DNA of 64,000 bases from Ponticoccus alexandrii. Lineage in GTDB: Bacteria; Pseudomonadota; Alphaproteobacteria; Rhodobacterales; Rhodobacteraceae. Position 1 is the first letter of the stretch. Each line of letters begins with the position of its first letter. Positions 17,129-26,586 of this stretch are shown piece after piece. The position numbers were made by a program, and so were the translations under genes. Under the pieces are notes generated by a model. The model worked only from the letters and a program-made list of their open reading frames with translations, did not search any database and was not told where the DNA came from. Location: contig NZ_CP047166.1 in assembly GCF_016806125.1 (NCBI RefSeq), forward strand, positions 3,472,001 through 3,536,000, written 5' to 3'.

Positions 17129-18276
17129 AGAAACAGGTCCTTTAGGTTCGGCTCGACGGCCTTCGAAATTGAGCAGGCATTCAAACCTTTTTCGAAGTAC
17201 CCTGCGAGACCACCATTATGATATACAACAAGGCTAGTCTTGGCTCGTGTTACTGCCGTGTATGTTAGGTTCTTCTGGGTCGGATAACGCTTCAGCATCT
17301 CGGCGGCGAGCATATGGACAGAGCGAAACTCGAGCCCCTTTGCTCCCTGCACAGTGGTCACAATCACGGGCCGATCAGGATCAATCGCATCATAGGCGCC
17401 TGACCTCTGAACCTGAATGTCTCGCTGAATTTCACTTTCGCCAAGCAATTCTGCCGCCCGATCTAATTCGGCGGCGCGAGGACAAAGCACTCCGATCATT
17501 TCCCCTGGATACGCCTGCAGCTGCAACTTGATACGTGAAATCGCCTCCGCAACTTGGTCCTCGATATCCACCCCAGAAAAAACGTCTACTGTTGAAGGAA
17601 AGCTCGCCTCATCATAGTTTGACGTCGCCTCCATTCCTGCGCCATTATCCAGCAAGTTCTTGATACCGTCCGCGACCCGACAAATCTTGATACCATTGCG
17701 ATAGTGGTGTTTGAGGTCTGTGCGCGTTGCACCCAGTTCTTCAAGCCGTTGCAGCGCACCCGTTTTCTCACTGATGCGCTGGTTATTGTCCCCAACTGCG
17801 AAGATCCGCGCTCCGAACAAGCTGATGATCTCAGCTTCTTCCGCAGAATAATCTTGTGCTTCATCCAAAAGGACAACATCGAAGACATTTTCCGCAGCGC
17901 CTTTCTCAGCGATCTGTTTGAGGCCCTCGAAAAGTCGCGCCCGCACTTCGTCGAAGTTGTCACTTTCTTCGATCTGGATGCCGTTCGCCGCCAGCACTTC
18001 ATAACTCCACCGAAAGAAGGTTTGGACCTTGTCGGCCGCGAACGGGTAGTGTTCGGTACCGGCCGAAATGAACTCTCTCAACACCCGCCCAAATGCGAGG
18101 ACCTTAATGTTGGTAACACCTTTGGCATGTAGGTAGCTCGCCCGAAGCAACAGTAAATTGGTCTTCCCGCACCCTGGCGGCCCAACGATAAGATGATCCT
18201 CGTCTTCATCGAGCGAGATTGCCTTTTTCTGATCATCATCGAGGTCAGCGATATTTTTCCACCACGAAGCTTCCAT
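17125..18276 (-). CDS. UvrD-like superfamily 1 helicase/ATPase
   Basis: A compact 383-aa SF1 protein, about half the length of UvrD. It has a Q-motif-like DDQKKAI at 14-20, Walker A GPPGCGKT at 32-39, Walker B VVLLDEAQD near 134-142 and motif III-like FAVGDNNQRI. At the C terminus are motif V VQGAKGLEF and motif VI TAVTRAKTSLVV. The large 1B/2B insertions of processive helicases are absent, so it may act as a DNA-stimulated ATPase. The start overlaps the kinase stop by 1 bp and the stop overlaps the next start by 4 bp. GajB of the Gabija defence system is a UvrD-like parallel, but no GajA is present. Confidence 0.85.
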   Translation of the reverse strand: MEASWWKNIADLDDDQKKAISLDEDEDHLIVGPPGCGKTNLLLLRASYLHAKGVTNIKVLAFGRVLREFISAGTEHYPFAADKVQTFFRWSYEVLAANGIQIEESDNFDEVRARLFEGLKQIAEKGAAENVFDVVLLDEAQDYSAEEAEIISLFGARIFAVGDNNQRISEKTGALQRLEELGATRTDLKHHYRNGIKICRVADGIKNLLDNGAGMEATSNYDEASFPSTVDVFSGVDIEDQVAEAISRIKLQLQAYPGEMIGVLCPRAAELDRAAELLGESEIQRDIQVQRSGAYDAIDPDRPVIVTTVQGAKGLEFRSVHMLAAEMLKRYPTQKNLTYTAVTRAKTSLVVYHNGGLAGYFEKGLNACSISKAVEPNLKDLFL

Positions 18277-19646
18277 TATTCGTTTCCTACACCACCTAGA
18301 TCGATCTGCCCCAATGTGCCCCCTTGCGCCTGATCTAGCGCCACGATGATCGCCGCTTCGAGGCGATCACTGACCGCCCCAGAGCTGTAAGGACCCTTGA
18401 AGATAGTGACTGAAGTGGGCTGAGTGGTTTGGGCTGTGGCGGTGACGGCACTGGCTTCGAGACGCACAGCCTGTGACTCCACGTCGACTATGGTGACAGT
18501 CACTTCCAACCATAGTTCGTTCACTAAGCCAAACCCCGGCGTTGCATCGATCATGATATTGAGAACCGGTGCGTGCTTTGGGCCGCGGGTAACACTCAGT
18601 GGAGGAATAATACTTGCATTTGCCTGACGTATCCGGCGCAGTTCGATTTTTATGCCATCAATCACAGTTTCAAGCAACTCTGCGACCGCCGGCCCTTGTT
18701 CGACAACTGCCTCCACTTGCGCTTCGGCGAGAAGTAGGCGCTTGCTTATTCGTTGGCGCGCATCGTTGGCGATCGATGTACCAACCGGTGGCCGAAAAGC
18801 GTCCCAGCTCACCAGTTCAATTCGCGTGTCCGCGTCTTTGACGAGCGCCATACGACAAGCATCAACAAGATAAGAAGGCGCAGTCTCGCTTGCAATGTTC
18901 GGAATTTCGTACTGCACAGCATTCACCAATGCGGCATATGGATTGACAAAATCCTCAAATATTGGTCGGCGCATTATCAAATCATGAAGAACGGCCCCTA
19001 CCTGATATATAGAGAGAGCATGCCAGCCGTGTTCATCGTCATCCTCAGCCCGAAGTAGAAACTCTGGAGAGCTGTACTGCAATGTACCGACGAATAGGCG
19101 CTGGCCATCAACATCGGTGAGGCCCGCTTCACCAATCGGTCTCAACACCCCAAAATCAAGCAGAATAAGTCTACTCATATTGTCCAGCAACACGATATTG
19201 GCAGGCTTGATATCTCGGTGGACAAATCCATGCGACTCGATGAATTCGCAGGCTGACACGAGTTGCTCAATTAGGCTTGGAATATTAGCCTCAGGCACCT
19301 CAGCCAAACATTTACTAAGGCTGGGACCGTCCAGGTACTCCATAACAATGTAGTGATTTTTGCTTTGATCGTGGAACCCACCCGCAAGAATCTCAACCAT
19401 ATTGCGATGACTTTTCCCTCTAAGGCTCAGCTCCCGCTCAATTCTCTGGACTTGCGCCTCATCACCGTAGCGTTGAATTAACTCGTCATCAAAAATTTTG
19501 ACGGCAGCTAGCCTGCCGTCTTCGGCCGAAGCGGCTTTAAAAACTGCCGCAGATTTTCCATGATCTATGAGAGATTCGATTACCCAACCGTCAATCGCTT
19601 GGCCGCGAAAGCTCTCCTCCCAGTCCTTCGCCTTAACCTCGTCCAC
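18276..19646 (-). CDS. Ser/Thr protein kinase with unknown C-terminal domain
   Basis: 456 aa from GTG 19646, with an AGGGGAAG ribosome site about 7 nt upstream. Residues 20-290 form a eukaryotic-type kinase: AVK Lys at 50, HRDIKPAN at 143-150, DFG at 164-166 and an SPEF equivalent of APE, so all catalytic residues are present. Residues 290-456 are an unassigned alpha/beta domain with no membrane segment or PASTA repeats, so it is not a PknB-type wall sensor. First gene of the three-gene cargo operon. Phage-defence kinases are known (for example Stk2), and location in a Tn7-like element favours such a role; that is inference. Confidence 0.87.
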   Translation of the reverse strand: MDEVKAKDWEESFRGQAIDGWVIESLIDHGKSAAVFKAASAEDGRLAAVKIFDDELIQRYGDEAQVQRIERELSLRGKSHRNMVEILAGGFHDQSKNHYIVMEYLDGPSLSKCLAEVPEANIPSLIEQLVSACEFIESHGFVHRDIKPANIVLLDNMSRLILLDFGVLRPIGEAGLTDVDGQRLFVGTLQYSSPEFLLRAEDDDEHGWHALSIYQVGAVLHDLIMRRPIFEDFVNPYAALVNAVQYEIPNIASETAPSYLVDACRMALVKDADTRIELVSWDAFRPPVGTSIANDARQRISKRLLLAEAQVEAVVEQGPAVAELLETVIDGIKIELRRIRQANASIIPPLSVTRGPKHAPVLNIMIDATPGFGLVNELWLEVTVTIVDVESQAVRLEASAVTATAQTTQPTSVTIFKGPYSSGAVSDRLEAAIIVALDQAQGGTLGQIDLGGVGNE

Positions 19647-20244
19647 CTAGCACTTCCCCTTCCATATACTCGCAACGGTGCGCCTTTGCTCTGCACAAAC
19701 AGCGGTAAATCAATGTGGGTAAGCGAACAAGTCACTCCAGCGCCTCGGTATCACTCCGGAAAACAGGACAGAGATGGCCGCGATCCAGTAACGTGACGCA
19801 AAACACTTGCGCTAATGGTTAAGTTTTTTCGCCAACCGGTGTAAGCAAGCCCGCCAGCCCCCACCCAACCGAGTCGAGAGGTCATCCCTGCGCATACTCT
19901 ATGTCAACGCAAAATGTATCTGGGATCACAGAATGACTCTAGGTGAAAATGCTCGGTAACGCTCTCGGGTCAAGGCAGGCGGACATGGCCGGAGCAAAGT
20001 GTCCTGTGTGGATGGCTCCCGCATAGCAAGTCGTAAATGATCTCGTGTACCTTTTCAGAAGCGGTCTTGTGTCCGGCCTGTTTGCGCGGTTCACACCGCT
20101 GGCGCTGATGGGATCCGCAGATCAGGTTCCTATCTGCTTTGCGGGCAATTGCGCCCGGGACATTCGGCGGAGCGTCCTGATCGTTGCGGCTGAAGGGTAC
20201 ACCATCACATCGTCGGTCTTGCTATCTCGCTGTTTCTGTACGTC
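19647..20244. other. Intergenic region upstream of the kinase operon
   Basis: About 600 bp with no convincing gene; it presumably holds the kinase operon promoter and the 3' end of the IS110 insertion. Short open frames here lack ribosome sites and recognisable products. Base composition is less GC-rich than the chromosome. Confidence 0.45.
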
Positions 20245-21418
20245 TCAGGCTGTGAACGGGCGGTAGGGTTCGTTCCTGGTCAGCACCGCCCACATGATCC
20301 GCGCCGTCCGTTGCCTGGCAGGGTATGCCGAAGGCATGTCCCGAGAAGGTTGTTCGCCATGGCGACGGTCGCGAGCCGGGCCGGCTTTCTCTGCAACAGT
20401 TTCGTCAGCCAGGGATCGGCACGCTCCGGATGATTGGTGACCTGTCGCACACGCGATGTCATGCCGACAACGATCAGCTGGCGCAGATACCGATCACCCA
20501 TCTTGGTGATCTTCCCTAAGCGCTCCTTGCCACCGCTGGAGTGGTTGCGTGGTGTCAGACCAAGCCACGCCGCAAATTCCCGACCACTCTTGAACTGGTG
20601 ACCCGAGCCGATCGTGGCGGCCACGGCCGAGGCGGTCACCGGGCCGATGCCGGGAATGGTCTGCAAGAGTTGCGCCTGGCGGCTGAGACGAGCCTGGATG
20701 CGCATCCTGATTTCGTACCAGCGAAGGCGGTTGTGCAGCTCGACTAGCTGACGGCTGAGAACCCGCAGAACGTCCTGGGCAAGCTCTGGGACGCCGGACT
20801 GCTTGCCGTCGATGATCCCTTTCGCAAAATCGATGGCCCGCGCGACGCCTCTAGCGATGGTGATCCCGAACTCCGCGGCCAGGCTTCGGATCATGTTGAT
20901 CAGCTGCGTGCGCTGTCGAACCACGAAGTCTCGTGCGCGATGCAGGGAGAGCAGCGCCTGCTGCTCCTCGGACTTGATCTCGACAAAACGCATCGTTGGC
21001 CGCGTCACGGCTTCGCAAATGGCTTCTGCATCGACCGCGTCCGACTTGCCCCGTTTCACGTAGGGTTTGACGTACATCGGCGGCATCAGCCGGACTGTGT
21101 GACCCAGCTTCGAAAGCTCCCGCGCCCAGTGGTGGCTCGATGCGCAGGCTTCGATGCCGATAAGGCAGGGCGACAGTCGCTCGAAGAAGGCAAGCACCTG
21201 CGCCCGGCGCAACGGCCGATTGAAGGCAACTTCTCCGGTCTCGGTAACTCCGTGGACGTGGAAGATGTTCTTGGCCAGGTCGAGGCCGACAGTGGTAACT
21301 TGCATGGGATGGCTCCTCTCAATCGCAGATTCTGACACCTGCAGTATGGCGCATTGCGACGCCGGGAGCGGGAGCCATCCACCCCATCTGCTTCCAGCAC
21401 TCATCTGCAGGCGCCTCG
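20245..21418 (-). mobile_element. IS110-family insertion sequence (approximate limits)
   Basis: Limits are approximate because IS110 elements lack clear inverted repeats and target duplications. The non-coding stretch 21306-21418 upstream of the transposase is where IS110-group elements keep the guide (bridge/seek) RNA; whether this copy belongs to the IS110 or IS1111 group was not resolved. Confidence 0.55.
20280..21305 (-). CDS. IS110-family transposase, altered C terminus
   Basis: 341 aa from ATG 21305 (MQVTTVGLDLAKN). N-terminal RuvC-like DEDD domain: D9, GIEACASSHHW, and KSDAVDAEAI. C-terminal Tnp_IS110 (transposase_20) domain: LLQTIPGIGPVTASAVAA, FAAWLGLTPRNHSSGGK. After AMAN the frame should continue RTARIMWAVLTRNEPYRPF and stop at 20245. 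Instead a 41-nt insertion (about 20315-20355) shifts the frame and replaces the last residues with an unrelated tail. The serine-containing core is intact, so activity is uncertain rather than excluded. Confidence 0.85.
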   Translation of the reverse strand: MQVTTVGLDLAKNIFHVHGVTETGEVAFNRPLRRAQVLAFFERLSPCLIGIEACASSHHWARELSKLGHTVRLMPPMYVKPYVKRGKSDAVDAEAICEAVTRPTMRFVEIKSEEQQALLSLHRARDFVVRQRTQLINMIRSLAAEFGITIARGVARAIDFAKGIIDGKQSGVPELAQDVLRVLSRQLVELHNRLRWYEIRMRIQARLSRQAQLLQTIPGIGPVTASAVAATIGSGHQFKSGREFAAWLGLTPRNHSSGGKERLGKITKMGDRYLRQLIVVGMTSRVRQVTNHPERADPWLTKLLQRKPARLATVAMANNLLGTCLRHTLPGNGRRGSCGRC

Positions 21419-21652
21419 CTACTTCCAACCGGCGTCCATGAAGTTCTTGAGTTGAAAATCTGGGTCTCTAGTTCCTATGCGCTCAACCTGGTCCTGAATT
21501 GGCCGCAACCGTTCGAGCAGGTCCTTTTCTGCCTGCATCCGAACGAGTTCAGAAATCAACTGCGCTCGTAGCTCACGATACTCCGCAGCCTCCACATCCA
21601 CCTCGCTCATGGCCAAGAGTATGCGCCGGAGGCGTTCGATGTCATCGTCCAT
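21419..21652 (-). CDS. Small coiled-coil hypothetical protein after tniQ
   Basis: A 77-aa, highly charged helical protein (MDDDIERLRRILLAMSEVDV...). The start overlaps the end of tniQ by 11 bp, so it is the last gene of the tnsABC-tniQ operon. No known family recognised. The stop lies almost at the edge of the IS110 insertion, so the original C terminus may have been cut. Confidence 0.5.
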   Translation of the reverse strand: MDDDIERLRRILLAMSEVDVEAAEYRELRAQLISELVRMQAEKDLLERLRPIQDQVERIGTRDPDFQLKNFMDAGWK

Positions 21653-23486
21653 GGCTCGAGCTCCTCATGGATGTTCCGTGAGCGGCGAACTGCGATCGCT
21701 CGTAGGCGCGTACATGCCGCCCCCCACAGCTGACTGTCGGGACCCCTTCCCTATCAAGCCTTCGCGCCAAATGGATCGGGGCCACCTTCGACGCCGTGGC
21801 GAGCTGCCCAAGTGTAAGAAACCGTGCCTCGAAGTCACGAATGCTGGACCGGGTGATCAGGGTGTGTCGGTGATTGGTGTCGGCGTTCACGCAATTCGCG
21901 TGGCCAAGATACCCGGCGTCGCGGAGCGCCCGAATGGCTCCGACCCCGATCTTCAGGTAGGCTGCGGCCTCAAGCGGCGTCAGATCGCCGGGCGCGAGCG
22001 GGACGTCACGCGCGCCTACATCAACCTCTTGCGGCACGAGGATCGCCTGGAGCCCTGTCACGTCTGCCACACGGGCGAGCCCCTCGATCTTGCCATCCCG
22101 CCAGAGCGTGATCAGACGGACCAAACCAATACGATGGTTTCGGCAATGGTCCCGAAGCATGAGGTAGGTCCCGACCCCGTGCGCTTCTGGCAAAGCGGCC
22201 ACATCTGCCAAGAGCAAGTCCACCTCCTCAGCGTAGACATAGCGCAGCGCGGTGCCGAACCTGATCGATCGCAGAACTCCCTTGTCGATCAGCCCCTTTA
22301 CCTGTGTCGGCAGAACGTTGAGCGCAGCAGCCGTAGATTTGAGGTTTCGCAACCCGCCCCAGAATTCGATCGCCCTGTCGAGCTGCTCCGGCGTCGTTTC
22401 CGTCAAGGCTTCGGTCTCTGTATCGGAAAGACCGTCGACGTGGCCGATCAGCCGCTTCAGGAGCGCGACCCCAAGGCCGGTTTGCCTGCGCGCTGTATCA
22501 AATGACATGCGCTGGACACCGGGCACCGGCCTGCCCAATACGCGCCTGTTGGGCTTCATCGTGTAGCTGCGCACTGCGAAGGCGTGGACGCAGACGACTA
22601 TTCCTTGCAGTTCCGGGCGCTCGTGTGCGGCGCGGAGCCAATGGTAAAACGCGCCGAGGTCAGTCGAATAATACGGCCGACGCGAGCGGGAGCGCGCTTT
22701 GAGCTCCTCCATGCAGCGAAGGAGGCTCTCCGGACCGGCTGAAAGAACCCGCAGCCCCTCGACGCAAAACTCACGTTCCTGGTCCTGACCGTACGTTGAG
22801 AAGTGCTGCAAAGGCGCCCCGCAGATGACCGCGCCCAGCGTCATACAGGCCCCGTGCAGATGAGTGAGTTCCAAACCGCTGAGCCAGTCATCTTGCGGAC
22901 CCCGGTAAATCCTGCCGCGCACGTAGGTTTCGAACTCAGTCGCCTCATATACTTGCTGTCGATCCGCAGCCTGCTTCACCAGGTCGCGATGGAGATCGAC
23001 TTGGGCCACGACATCATAGGTTTCGTGCGAGGTTGCAGCACGCGGCAGGTCCAGAAGAGCCGTTTTGTGGCGCGCGCACCCGGAAAGGCACAGGACATTC
23101 CACTCGAGCAGCTGATGCGCCCCATACCGCCCCATTTCCGCAAGAGCCTCTTCTGTGCATGTCGGGCAGACCCGACTGGACGTGCGCCGGAACACGCCCG
23201 TGCTGCTCTTGGTGCGACCGACCCGGTAGTGACCGGTCCGAACCTGCGCTGCGCTCCAAAGCTCAAGATGAGGCAACTCAAGGCCCCCGACGTCGGCGAG
23301 CAGAGCAAGCTGGTCCGGGTGGCCGGAACAAAGAAACGGCCACCGCATACCCATGTCGGAACAAAGGTCTCGCGGCCTGACGCCATTTCGGGCAGCGAGC
23401 CGTGAGCCGATGCTTGCGGGAGTCTCCCCATTGAGCGGAGAAACGGTCAGCGCCAGTCGCACATTGTGCATGTCGTCGTCAGGCAT
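21642..23486 (-). CDS. tniQ: TniQ/TnsD-family target-selection protein (operon copy)
   Basis: About 614 aa from ATG 23486 (GGGGGTG upstream; an ATG at 23501 is an alternative). The N-terminal TniQ domain has LSPLNGE-like SPLNGETPASIGSRLAARNG, VCPTCTEEA and LCLSGCARHKTAL, giving a C-C-C-H zinc site. The long C-terminal part has at least two HTH-like repeats (ALNVLPTQVKGLIDKGVLRS; TPLEAAAYLKIGVGAIRALR). Such proteins bind an attachment site and recruit TnsC. It overlaps tnsC by 8 bp and completes a tnsA-B-C-tniQ operon. Confidence 0.87.
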   Translation of the reverse strand: MPDDDMHNVRLALTVSPLNGETPASIGSRLAARNGVRPRDLCSDMGMRWPFLCSGHPDQLALLADVGGLELPHLELWSAAQVRTGHYRVGRTKSSTGVFRRTSSRVCPTCTEEALAEMGRYGAHQLLEWNVLCLSGCARHKTALLDLPRAATSHETYDVVAQVDLHRDLVKQAADRQQVYEATEFETYVRGRIYRGPQDDWLSGLELTHLHGACMTLGAVICGAPLQHFSTYGQDQEREFCVEGLRVLSAGPESLLRCMEELKARSRSRRPYYSTDLGAFYHWLRAAHERPELQGIVVCVHAFAVRSYTMKPNRRVLGRPVPGVQRMSFDTARRQTGLGVALLKRLIGHVDGLSDTETEALTETTPEQLDRAIEFWGGLRNLKSTAAALNVLPTQVKGLIDKGVLRSIRFGTALRYVYAEEVDLLLADVAALPEAHGVGTYLMLRDHCRNHRIGLVRLITLWRDGKIEGLARVADVTGLQAILVPQEVDVGARDVPLAPGDLTPLEAAAYLKIGVGAIRALRDAGYLGHANCVNADTNHRHTLITRSSIRDFEARFLTLGQLATASKVAPIHLARRLDREGVPTVSCGGRHVRAYERSQFAAHGTSMRSSSHGR

Positions 23487-24447
23487 CGTCACCCCCGTCA
23501 TCGAAACACCGGCGCGGATCGATCCGGTGGAAGTCCTCGGCGAGAAACGGATTCAGTCCCGGGCCGACGGCAGTTCGCATGTGATAGACCTCCGCGAAAT
23601 GCCGCTTGGACAGACTTGCCTCGAGGCCGTCGGCCCGGAGAGCACGCGTCAGCGCCTCTACAATGAACTGAGCGAGCAACCCGAACTCGTAGTCCGCCGC
23701 CAGCATGAGGCGTGACGCGAACTCCGCCTCCCTGACATCGTCATCACGCTGCACCTTCGCCCTGTCGCAGTAGCGGGCCACAAGGCCAAGGACCTGATCC
23801 TGCCCTGCATACGGCGACAGGCGTTCGATCTCGATCGGATACATGCGGCGCGCCAGCTGCGCGTCCTGATTGATGATCGACTTGAGGCCGGGCATTCCGG
23901 TCAGGAGGAGGCCGACGGGCCACTGGCTGTTCTCCATCAGGGACTTGAGCGTATTGACCATGGCCTGCCGCTCCTTGTCGGTCTGGTGCTGGGCCAAGTC
24001 CTGCGCCTCGTCCATGTGCATGAAGAGGGTTTTCCGCAATTTGAACTGCTGCTTCACCAGCCCCCAGATGACCGCTGCGGACCGGTCACGCACAAGCGGG
24101 TAACCCGCCGCGTGCAGCGCAGCCGTCGCGACGAACTTCATCGTGGCCGGCGAAGGCACTTTGAGGCTGATCATCTCATTCACGCCGTCCGGGTCGTCGT
24201 ACACCAATCTTTTCCGGTAACGCCGCCTCAGCTCCTGAATTGCCGTCGTTTTGCCCGCCCCTGAGCGACCGACGAGGACGATGCCCCTGAGGTCGGACAC
24301 AATGCCCTCGGCGAGGTCCGCGCGCCTCTGTTCGAGCAACTGGTCGAAGTACTCATCCAGGCGGTCGTAGGCCATGGTCGGGACATACGCGCCCCGAATG
24401 TCCTGAATGATCTGCCGGACCTCAGGACTACTCTTGTTCGTCTTCAT
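23479..24447 (-). CDS. tnsC: TnsC/TniB-family AAA+ ATPase
   Basis: 322 aa from ATG 24447, preceded by GGAGA; the open frame further upstream overlaps tnsB. Walker A GRSGAGKT at 60-67, Walker B with DEAQ at 146-149, and sensor region GLLLTGMPGL. TnsC polymerises on DNA as the matchmaker between the TniQ-bound target and the TnsAB transposase. It overlaps tnsB by 20 bp and tniQ by 8 bp. Confidence 0.92.
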   Translation of the reverse strand: MKTNKSSPEVRQIIQDIRGAYVPTMAYDRLDEYFDQLLEQRRADLAEGIVSDLRGIVLVGRSGAGKTTAIQELRRRYRKRLVYDDPDGVNEMISLKVPSPATMKFVATAALHAAGYPLVRDRSAAVIWGLVKQQFKLRKTLFMHMDEAQDLAQHQTDKERQAMVNTLKSLMENSQWPVGLLLTGMPGLKSIINQDAQLARRMYPIEIERLSPYAGQDQVLGLVARYCDRAKVQRDDDVREAEFASRLMLAADYEFGLLAQFIVEALTRALRADGLEASLSKRHFAEVYHMRTAVGPGLNPFLAEDFHRIDPRRCFDDGGDDA

Positions 24448-26586
24448 CACTGAATCTCCATTCGATTTCGGGATCATTCGGCAGCTGGAACTGGTCGGAA
24501 GAGTCGTCGACCGGGGGCATTCCCTGGATGTTCGCCCCCTTTGACGCAGCAATGTCGGAGAGCGAGCTGGTCAGGCTTGCCGTCCCCGCGGCCGCCGGTT
24601 TTTCGATGACCTCGCCGGGGACGATCCCGAAACTCAGGCCGTAGAAGCTTTCGTGCTCCGCCCTGCGAATGTCTTTTGCGGACACGGTCAGTGGCCCGAT
24701 CTGGCGCCACGCGCGTTGGTGATCATCGATCTGCTTGATGCGCTCGAGGGCGGCATCGACGACCTCGATATGGAGGCGTGCGGCTGCCTTGTTCGACCGC
24801 CGCAATTCCCGGATGGTCGCTTCCCAAACGGCGAGCGAAGTTCCACGTGCATTCGGCAATCCAGCCGGAATGGTGTGCCATGCATCATCGAACCAGGCAG
24901 AGACGGACCCCATGTCCTCAGGGTCGATGCGAAGATCGATCTGCTGCGCCCCCCTCCGCTGGAAAAAGGCGGCGAGCTTGCGACTCGTGTAGGCGATGCC
25001 GCAAACTAGGACGCCGTGACGACCAAGCTGACGCTTCTGCGGGATACCGAGGAAATGTCGGAGAACATGAGGTGATTTGGCCGGGCTATGCCCGTAGAGC
25101 GCCATCAATCGGTTCCAGGTGTCGGCGGGTGTCGCGTATTCCAAGCCACGATGCGCGCGGTGGTGGTAGGCATCGACGACGAAGCGCACCATAAGTTCTA
25201 CAATGCTGTCTGCGGTATGAACCACGTACTTGTCGAACGGGTAGTCGCCGCGCTCCTGCGGATTGCTAAACGTTCTGCCGGTCAGAAGTGGCATGAGCAT
25301 CGTGACGAACGTCCGGAAGACGCGTTCTACGCGTCCCCGCAGCTTGGGCACACCTGCTGGCAGCACTTCATACCCGATCCCGAGGTCTGCGAGCGCCGCC
25401 TTGAACTCCGGGTTGACGAAGGAAGCTCCGTTATCCACCACCACGTTGAAAATGTGGCCGTGCTGGCTCCACTCTGTCTTGCACCCCAGCTGTTTGGATA
25501 TCTCGCTCTTGTTCCGCATGGCCAACCATAGGGTTGCCAGTGCGGTCTCGTGGCTCGGCGTTCTCGCCATCTTGATGGCCAAGATCACCCTCGTCGCGGC
25601 ATCGATTGCGACGCAGACCCAGAAGCGCCCTGTCCGAAGTTCGTCAAACTTCGGCTCGCCGACATCGATCCCGGCTTCTTCCAGCATGGCGATGAGGTCG
25701 ATCTGCCACTCGTCCATTTCGATGCGCTGCAAGGGGGCTTCAATCTCAAGACCCTGACCGTAAGGTCCCAACTTGTTCTTGGCCTTCGCTACTCCTTCCC
25801 GGGCCGCGCAGGTTTCAAACTGGTCGAGTTCGGCGATGCGTCGTCGCACCGTACTCTGGCAAGTCTCCCGCTCCGGAAGCTGGTCGCTCAGCGCGAGCGA
25901 CTTGTTCAATTCACGAATAATTCGATTTGCCTCATCCGCGATGTGCGAGATGTTGACCCGGCCCGGATGCAGGTATGTCTTAATCGCAGCCTGTATGGCA
26001 CTCTCGACCTGAGACGAGACCCGCTTGGCATTGCCCCCGTTAAACCGGCTCTTCTTGACGAAGCACATGGGATCACGTGTTTCCTGCCAAAGTCGCACCG
26101 AAGCCATTAGGGCCGTGCGACCGGGATGCTTCTTGGAGAGAAGTTTCCCCAGCTCCGCCCCATCCCCACCATGGCGTATCTGCTCCAATATCTTGGCCTC
26201 GACACGTTTTTCCAACTGAGGGAGGAATGCGACCAGGGGTCATTGGAGCGATTTACCTCGCCATTCGCCTCCGCTTCGAGAAAGCAATCGACATAGAGCT
26301 GCTTACGGAAGATCTCGGCTTTTTCGGCTGCGTCCATCCGGCTGATGAGCGCGCTGCTCGCCAAGGCGCGGCGCGCGGCTTGCGCACCGGAAAAATAGCC
26401 GTACTCAATGGACACCTTGCCCTCATCGATCATGCGTTTGACATCGGCATGGCTGAAGCAGAGCAAATCCGAACTGCCGTCCAATGGACGCAGTTCCAGC
26501 GTGCTATCCAAGACGCCGCAGACCACATGCACGGTGCCGCCCACGACCAGCGCATCTGATTTGCTGATCCGTAGCCTGACTGCCAT
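24428..26586 (-). pseudogene. tnsB: tnsB transposase gene split by a frameshift
   Basis: DDE (rve) transposase that would be about 719 aa if read continuously, close to the usual TnsB length. Codons 1-116 are in one frame from ATG 26586 (MAVRLRISKSDALVV ... EANGEVNRSND). The rest is in another frame. The switch lies at a CCCC run (plus-strand 26236-26239), and one extra C would restore ND-P-LVAFLPQL-EKRVEAK. The larger frame can start only at a TTG (26215). It holds the catalytic triad MDEW (D168), VVVDNG (D261) and GRVERVF (E297), a DD(35)E spacing, and the Mu-type C-terminal domain. TnsB cuts the 3' ends and joins them to target. The shift may be a mutation, a sequence error or translational slippage. 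Confidence 0.85.

Noticed and set aside
20045-20266. 73-aa plus-strand ORF next to the IS110
   Set aside because: No ribosome site or recognisable protein, and it overlaps the expected end of the IS110 transposase.
26231-26245. Programmed -1 frameshift in tnsB
   Set aside because: The CCCC run fits a lost base, but there is no classical X-XXY-YYZ heptamer in the right frame and no clear stimulatory structure; kept as a frameshift of unknown cause.
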